This document shows positions 4,080 through 7,473 of a DNA stretch of 7,473 nt, piece after piece (position 1 is the first letter of the stretch; each line of letters opens with the position of its first letter). The stretch comes from Bacillota bacterium (GTDB lineage Bacteria; Bacillota; Clostridia; Clostridiales; Caloramatoraceae): assembly GCA_023415335.1 (NCBI GenBank), contig JAEZLD010000146.1:1-7473 (forward strand), given 5' to 3'. The position numbers were made by a program, and so were the translations under genes. A model generated the notes under the pieces. It ran no database searches. It was not told where the DNA came from and saw only the letters and a program-made list of their open reading frames with translations.

Positions 4080-6695
4080 ATGGAGAAATATTATAATAAA
4101 TCTGCCGATGAAACAAGAGGGCTTTTGCATACCCCTGAGGATGGGCTTGATGATGCCCAGGTCCAGGAGCGTCTGGAGAAGCATGGATATAATGAGCTTC
4201 AAGAGAAGAAGGAGAAAAGTATATTTCTTGTTTTCGTTGAGCAGTTCAAGGATTTTCTTGTAATAATACTTATAACAGCAGCTATTATTTCAGGCCTTCT
4301 TGGAGAACTGGCTAGCACCATCGTCATACTTGTGGTAATATCCCTAAATGCAGTTTTAGGAACTGTACAGCATGTTAAGTCGGAAAAGTCCATACAAAGC
4401 CTTAAGAGCCTGTCATCCCCAAATTCAAAGGTTCTCAGGAACAATAAACGAAGGGAGCTTCCATCAAGGGAGATAGTTCCTGGGGATATACTATACCTTG
4501 AGGCAGGGGATTATATAAGCGCTGATGGACGGATAATTGAATGCTATAACCTTCAGGTTAATGAAAGTGCCCTGACAGGAGAGGCTGAAGGAGTTATTAA
4601 AACCTCAGATACATTAGATGAAGCAGACCTCTCTATTGGTGACAGAACTAATATGGTGTTTTCAGGAAGCTTTGTGACCTATGGAAGGGCAGTAGCCATT
4701 GTAACAGGAACAGGCATGGACACGGAAATAGGAAAGATAGCAGGTCTTCTGGAAAGTGCAGAGCAGAAGAAGACTCCTCTTCAGGTTAGCCTGGATGACT
4801 TCGGTAAAAGGCTTGCCATTGGAATACTTATAATATGTGTTTTGATATTTTTCCTCAATCTCGTAAGAGGGAGGGGCTTTATAAATTCCTTCATGTTTGC
4901 TGTTTCGCTGGCTGTAGCCGCCATACCGGAGGCCTTAAGCTCCATAGTTACCATTGTGCTTTCCATAGGCACCCAGAAGATGGTAAAGGAAAATGCTATC
5001 GTAAGGAAGCTCCATGCAGTGGAAAGCCTGGGGAGCACCTCTGTAATCTGCTCCGACAAAACGGGAACCCTTACACAGAACAGGATGAACATACAGAAGC
5101 TTTATATAGATGAAAAAACTATAGATAAAGATTCCATGGACATAAAGCAGGAGCTTCACAGAAAGCTGCTTTCCATGGGGCTTCTCTGCAGCGATGCAGT
5201 TACCTCAAAGGGGAAGTCCATGGGAGACCCAACAGAGATAGCCCTTTTGGACCTGGGGGAGCTTTATGGACTTGATGAGGGAGAATCACGAAGCGAGCAC
5301 CCAAGGCTGGGAGAGCTGCCCTTTGACTCTGACAGGAAGCTTATGAGTACTGTAAACGATGTCCATGGTGAAATTTACATAATTACAAAAGGAGCCGTGG
5401 ATGTGCTTTTAAACAGGGTGGAAAGCATTGAGACATCAGAGGGCATAAGGCCTATAACAGAGGGTGACAGAGAAAATATAAAAAGTGCCAACAGAGAATT
5501 TTCAAACCAGGCCCTAAGGGTGCTTGCCTTTGCGTATAAGCCATTTTCTAAGGATAGAAAGGTCTCCCTTGATGATGAAAGGGGACTTACATTCCTGGGC
5601 CTTATGGCCATGTTGGACCCACCCAGAAAGGAATCCAAGCCGGCAGTTGAATCCTGCATTGGTGCGGGTATAAAGCCCATTATGATAACAGGGGACCACA
5701 AGCTTACTGCCTCTGCCATAGCCAGAATGATAGGTATCCTTAAGGAAGGCCAGGAGGCTATGGAGGGAAAGGAGCTGGATAGGCTTTCCGATGAGGAGCT
5801 TAAGGAGAAGGTGGATAACATATCCGTCTATGCCAGGGTATCTCCTGAGCACAAGATAAGGATAGTCAAGGCCTGGCAGGATAAAGGCAACGTGGTGGCT
5901 ATGACAGGGGATGGAGTAAACGATGCTCCAGCCCTGAGCCAGGCAGACATCGGTGTTGCCATGGGTATCACAGGTACAGAGGTGGCAAAGGATGCTGCTT
6001 CCATGGTACTTACTGATGATAATTTCAGCACCATTGTCAGCGCAATATCCAGCGGCAGAAGCATATATGAAAATATTAAAAACGCTATAGGCTTCCTGCT
6101 GTCAGGAAACGCCGCAGGTATAATAACAGTGCTTTATACGGCTCTTAGGGGACTTCCAAATCCCTTTACGGCCCTCCAGCTGCTGTTTATAAACCTGATA
6201 ACAGACAGCCTTCCTGCTATCGCTATAGGGCTTGAGCCCTATAGTAAGGATGTAATGAATGAAAAGCCAAGGAATATGGATGAGCCAATCATGAACAGAA
6301 GCTTTATGGGAAGGCTTCTATCAGAAGGTATAATAATAGCCCTTGTCACCATTTTAGGCTATCATCTGGGTCTTACAAGGGGAGCCTCTGTTGCAAGCAC
6401 CATGGCTTTTTCCATACTATGCATGGCAAGGCTATTCCATGGGCTTAACTCAAGAACCAGTGGATTCTTAGGACACATAGGTGTTTTCTCTAACATGTTC
6501 GTATGGTATGCCATAGCTATAGGCTTCCTGCTGTTGCAGGTAATACTCAGGGTACCATCCCTTAGAGATATATTTGGTAATGCCGTATTAGCATCCCCTG
6601 ATGCATGGCTCATATACCTGCTGGCATTTGTTCCAGTGCTTGTTATACAAATATATAGGCTTATACCGGGAAGTAACAGTATACGCCCCAGATGA
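4080..6695 (+). CDS. P2-type cation (probably Ca2+) transporting ATPase
   Basis: This integral membrane pump of 871 residues couples ATP hydrolysis to cation export, most likely Ca2+. Visible in order: N-terminal cation-ATPase domain (1-45), M1-M2 (about 58-96), actuator domain with TGEA (166-169), M3-M4 (about 245-295) with PEALSS (283-288), phosphorylation site CSDKTGTLT with Asp326, nucleotide domain with GDPTE (382-386) and KGA (437-439), MLDPP (511-515), TGDH (537-540), TGDGVNDAPAL (609-619), and six more membrane segments (about 665-858). Compared with SERCA, the site II residues are kept (E284, N705, D709). In site I, M5 has Asn677 but a Gly (680) where SERCA has its essential Glu. This suggests one bound ion per cycle, as in PMR1-type pumps. 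Length is normal. ATG at 4080 follows AGGAAAAGGAGAG. The 99-bp gap before it has no convincing terminator or promoter, so readthrough from manC is possible. Ion specificity is inferred. Confidence 0.93.
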   Translation: MEKYYNKSADETRGLLHTPEDGLDDAQVQERLEKHGYNELQEKKEKSIFLVFVEQFKDFLVIILITAAIISGLLGELASTIVILVVISLNAVLGTVQHVKSEKSIQSLKSLSSPNSKVLRNNKRRELPSREIVPGDILYLEAGDYISADGRIIECYNLQVNESALTGEAEGVIKTSDTLDEADLSIGDRTNMVFSGSFVTYGRAVAIVTGTGMDTEIGKIAGLLESAEQKKTPLQVSLDDFGKRLAIGILIICVLIFFLNLVRGRGFINSFMFAVSLAVAAIPEALSSIVTIVLSIGTQKMVKENAIVRKLHAVESLGSTSVICSDKTGTLTQNRMNIQKLYIDEKTIDKDSMDIKQELHRKLLSMGLLCSDAVTSKGKSMGDPTEIALLDLGELYGLDEGESRSEHPRLGELPFDSDRKLMSTVNDVHGEIYIITKGAVDVLLNRVESIETSEGIRPITEGDRENIKSANREFSNQALRVLAFAYKPFSKDRKVSLDDERGLTFLGLMAMLDPPRKESKPAVESCIGAGIKPIMITGDHKLTASAIARMIGILKEGQEAMEGKELDRLSDEELKEKVDNISVYARVSPEHKIRIVKAWQDKGNVVAMTGDGVNDAPALSQADIGVAMGITGTEVAKDAASMVLTDDNFSTIVSAISSGRSIYENIKNAIGFLLSGNAAGIITVLYTALRGLPNPFTALQLLFINLITDSLPAIAIGLEPYSKDVMNEKPRNMDEPIMNRSFMGRLLSEGIIIALVTILGYHLGLTRGASVASTMAFSILCMARLFHGLNSRTSGFLGHIGVFSNMFVWYAIAIGFLLLQVILRVPSLRDIFGNAVLASPDAWLIYLLAFVPVLVIQIYRLIPGSNSIRPR

Positions 6696-6736
6696 ATAAC
6701 ATATAGTAATTATTATTTTCTGGGGGAGACTGTACT

Positions 6737-7057
6737 TTGGACAGGGAAAATGGAGGGCTGGAGAACCTGGCGTTGCTTACACGGTATGAAGGTGTGAAGT
6801 CTCTTATTGATAATGAAGTAAATCCTCTTATAGATACCTGGAGCAAGCTTGCTGCCATAGCTAACAACTTTTCAAATGCAGCGGAGCATTTTGCCCATGT
6901 GGATCTTTCCCAAACCCACGAAATAAACGAACTGCTGGACCAGGCCAATAAAGCTAGAAAGCTGGCAGAAAAGGTGGAGCGGGAGATTGAAAGGAGAACC
7001 TGTATGGCCATTAGAGCAATAGATACGGGAGGGTTTGATTTGAGGTTAAAAAAGTGA
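6737..7057 (+). CDS. Hypothetical small helical protein downstream of the P-type ATPase
   Basis: I do not recognise this protein of 106 residues. It starts at TTG (6737) behind GGGGGAG (6722-6728) with an 8-base gap; no ATG gives a better start. It is predicted soluble and nearly all helical: a helix about 8-50, a break at HVDLSQTH (54-61), then a charged helix 62-90 (INELLDQANKARKLAEKVE) with coiled-coil character. It has one cysteine (C89) and no signal or membrane segment. It lies 41 bases behind the ATPase with no terminator between, so it is probably cotranscribed with it and might act with it, although nothing in the sequence proves that. A TATAGT at 6702-6707 has no -35 partner. Confidence 0.7.
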   Translation: MDRENGGLENLALLTRYEGVKSLIDNEVNPLIDTWSKLAAIANNFSNAAEHFAHVDLSQTHEINELLDQANKARKLAEKVEREIERRTCMAIRAIDTGGFDLRLKK

Positions 7058-7098
7058 AGAGTGAAGAAGAGAAAAGTGAAAAGAGAAAAGAAATGGAA

Positions 7099-7132
7099 GA
7101 AACGCATGCTTTAATTTTTGGGCATGCGTTTC
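7099..7132. terminator. Strong hairpin behind the small gene, with its U-rich side on the minus strand
   Basis: A perfect 11-bp stem, GAAACGCATGC (7099-7109) with GCATGCGTTTC (7122-7132), encloses a 12-base loop. On the plus strand the next bases are CATTATGTAG, without a T tract. On the minus strand the hairpin is followed by a pyrimidine-rich run (complement of 7048-7098). It could protect the 3' end of the upstream mRNA or stop leftward transcription. The hairpin is certain; its role as terminator is not. Confidence 0.5.
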
Positions 7133-7240
7133 CATTATGTAGAATAGGCCATATAAACTAAGATGATGGATTATAATAGAAGAGTCACATGGCAGAGGAA
7201 TTCTGCTGTTTGACTGTTTTTTGAAAAAAGTTGAATATAT

Positions 7241-7269
7241 TTATATTAGTTAATAGCACGTGGTATAAT
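7241..7269 (+). promoter_or_regulatory. Extended -10 promoter for the downstream acetyltransferase
   Basis: TGGTATAAT (7261-7269) is a TGn extension with a perfect TATAAT. The hexamer 17 bases upstream is TTATAT (7241-7246), a weak -35 in an AT-rich stretch. Transcription would start near 7276, with the ribosome binding site GAGGGGGAT at 7292-7300 inside a leader of about 33 bases. Confidence 0.7.
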
Positions 7270-7308
7270 TCAGACATAAAGATTGGAGAATGAGGGGGAT
7301 ATTTACAT

Positions 7309-7473
7309 ATGATTCATTTTGAAGAAATTACGAACTCAAATATTTGGAAGGTATGTCAGCTAGAGGTTTTTGAAGAACAGAAAAATTTTGTTGCTGAAAA
7401 TATTGAAAGTCTTGCAGAAGCCTATGCTACACGTAATGAAGGAAACAATGCACTTCCATTAGCTGTTTATAAT
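7309..7473 (+). CDS. GNAT acetyltransferase, BltD/diamine type, N-terminal part (3' end outside window)
   Basis: The first 55 residues of a GNAT acetyltransferase, open to the end of the window. The start ATG at 7309 follows GAGGGGGAT with about 8 bases between, and an extended -10 promoter lies 40 bases upstream. The order FEEITNSNIWKVCQLEV (4-20), then EEQKNFVAENIESLAEAYA (22-40) and PLAVYN (50-55), is characteristic of the spermine/spermidine acetyltransferase group (BltD and relatives), where the QxxFVAxNxxSLAxA stretch forms helices alpha1-alpha2 by the substrate site and the PLAIYN strand follows. The catalytic and CoA-binding parts lie outside the window. Polyamine acetylation is a family-based inference. 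It is not closely similar in the visible part to the acetyltransferase at the left end, which belongs to another subgroup. Confidence 0.85.
   Translation, partial: MIHFEEITNSNIWKVCQLEVFEEQKNFVAENIESLAEAYATRNEGNNALPLAVYN

Larger units (their letters stand above)
7058..7308. other. Intergenic region, 251 bp
   Basis: From left to right it holds most of a polypurine tract that begins inside the upstream gene (7048-7102, no C and only four T); the hairpin 7099-7132; an isolated TATAAT at 7172-7177 without a -35; a weaker hairpin GCAGA/TCTGC (7192-7196 with 7202-7206, extendable by A-U and G-U pairs) followed by the T-rich stretch 7207-7222, which may be a poor terminator; and the promoter of the next gene. 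No open frame of note and no recognised structured RNA were seen. Confidence 0.6.

Noticed and set aside
5375..5852. Two overlapping minus-strand open frames (148 and 112 codons) inside the P-type ATPase
   Set aside because: Both are antisense shadows of a strongly conserved gene, have no convincing ribosome binding sites and resemble no known proteins.
6661..7107. Minus-strand open frame of 148 codons opposite the small TTG-started gene
   Set aside because: Its Phe/Leu/Ser-rich start is the complement of the polypurine tract. The plus-strand gene has a good ribosome binding site and a more protein-like composition.
7172..7177. TATAAT that might start a small RNA ending at the weak hairpin 7189-7209
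   Set aside because: It has no TGn extension or -35 hexamer at the right distance, and the putative product would be about 40 bases.

Overview
The window looks like chromosomal DNA from a low-to-moderate G+C, probably spore-forming member of the Clostridia. This rests on four things: strong AGGAGG-type ribosome binding sites, heavy use of AGG, AGA and ATA codons, a small clostridial-type ferredoxin, and a protein that resembles the sporulation amidase SpoIIP. The species cannot be told. No tRNA, rRNA, CRISPR array, insertion sequence or phage gene was seen. Coding density is high and no gene-free stretch exceeds 300 bases.

Left part (1-1984): the C-terminal end of a GNAT acetyltransferase runs straight into a lipoprotein gene (206-982) with a YhfM-like central region. 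A good intrinsic terminator follows. Immediately after it comes a gene for a membrane-anchored protein (1052-1654) whose C-terminal half aligns by eye with the SpoIIP/amidase_3 fold but lacks the zinc-binding histidines. A small unrecognised gene on the minus strand (1655-1984) converges on it with no gap.

Middle part (1985-2915): a 144-bp divergent promoter region leads to a single-cluster [4Fe-4S] ferredoxin (2129-2320). A terminator hairpin is shared with the convergent minus-strand gene 2337-2792. That gene is of unknown function and probably starts about ten codons further upstream, at a non-canonical ATC codon behind a strong ribosome binding site.

Right part (2916-7473): a promoter drives a mannose-1-phosphate guanylyltransferase (GDP-mannose synthesis), followed by a large P2-type ATPase, probably a calcium exporter. 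A small TTG-started helical protein lies 41 bases behind the ATPase. A 251-bp non-coding region follows, with a purine-rich tract, a strong hairpin and an extended -10 promoter. This promoter drives a second GNAT acetyltransferase of the spermine/spermidine (BltD) type, cut off by the window end.

The window reads as a set of short, mostly independent housekeeping and envelope transcription units rather than one pathway. I found no clear new multi-gene system. The most interesting items are the apparent pseudo-amidase, the ATC-start gene of unknown function, and the small protein attached to the ATPase.
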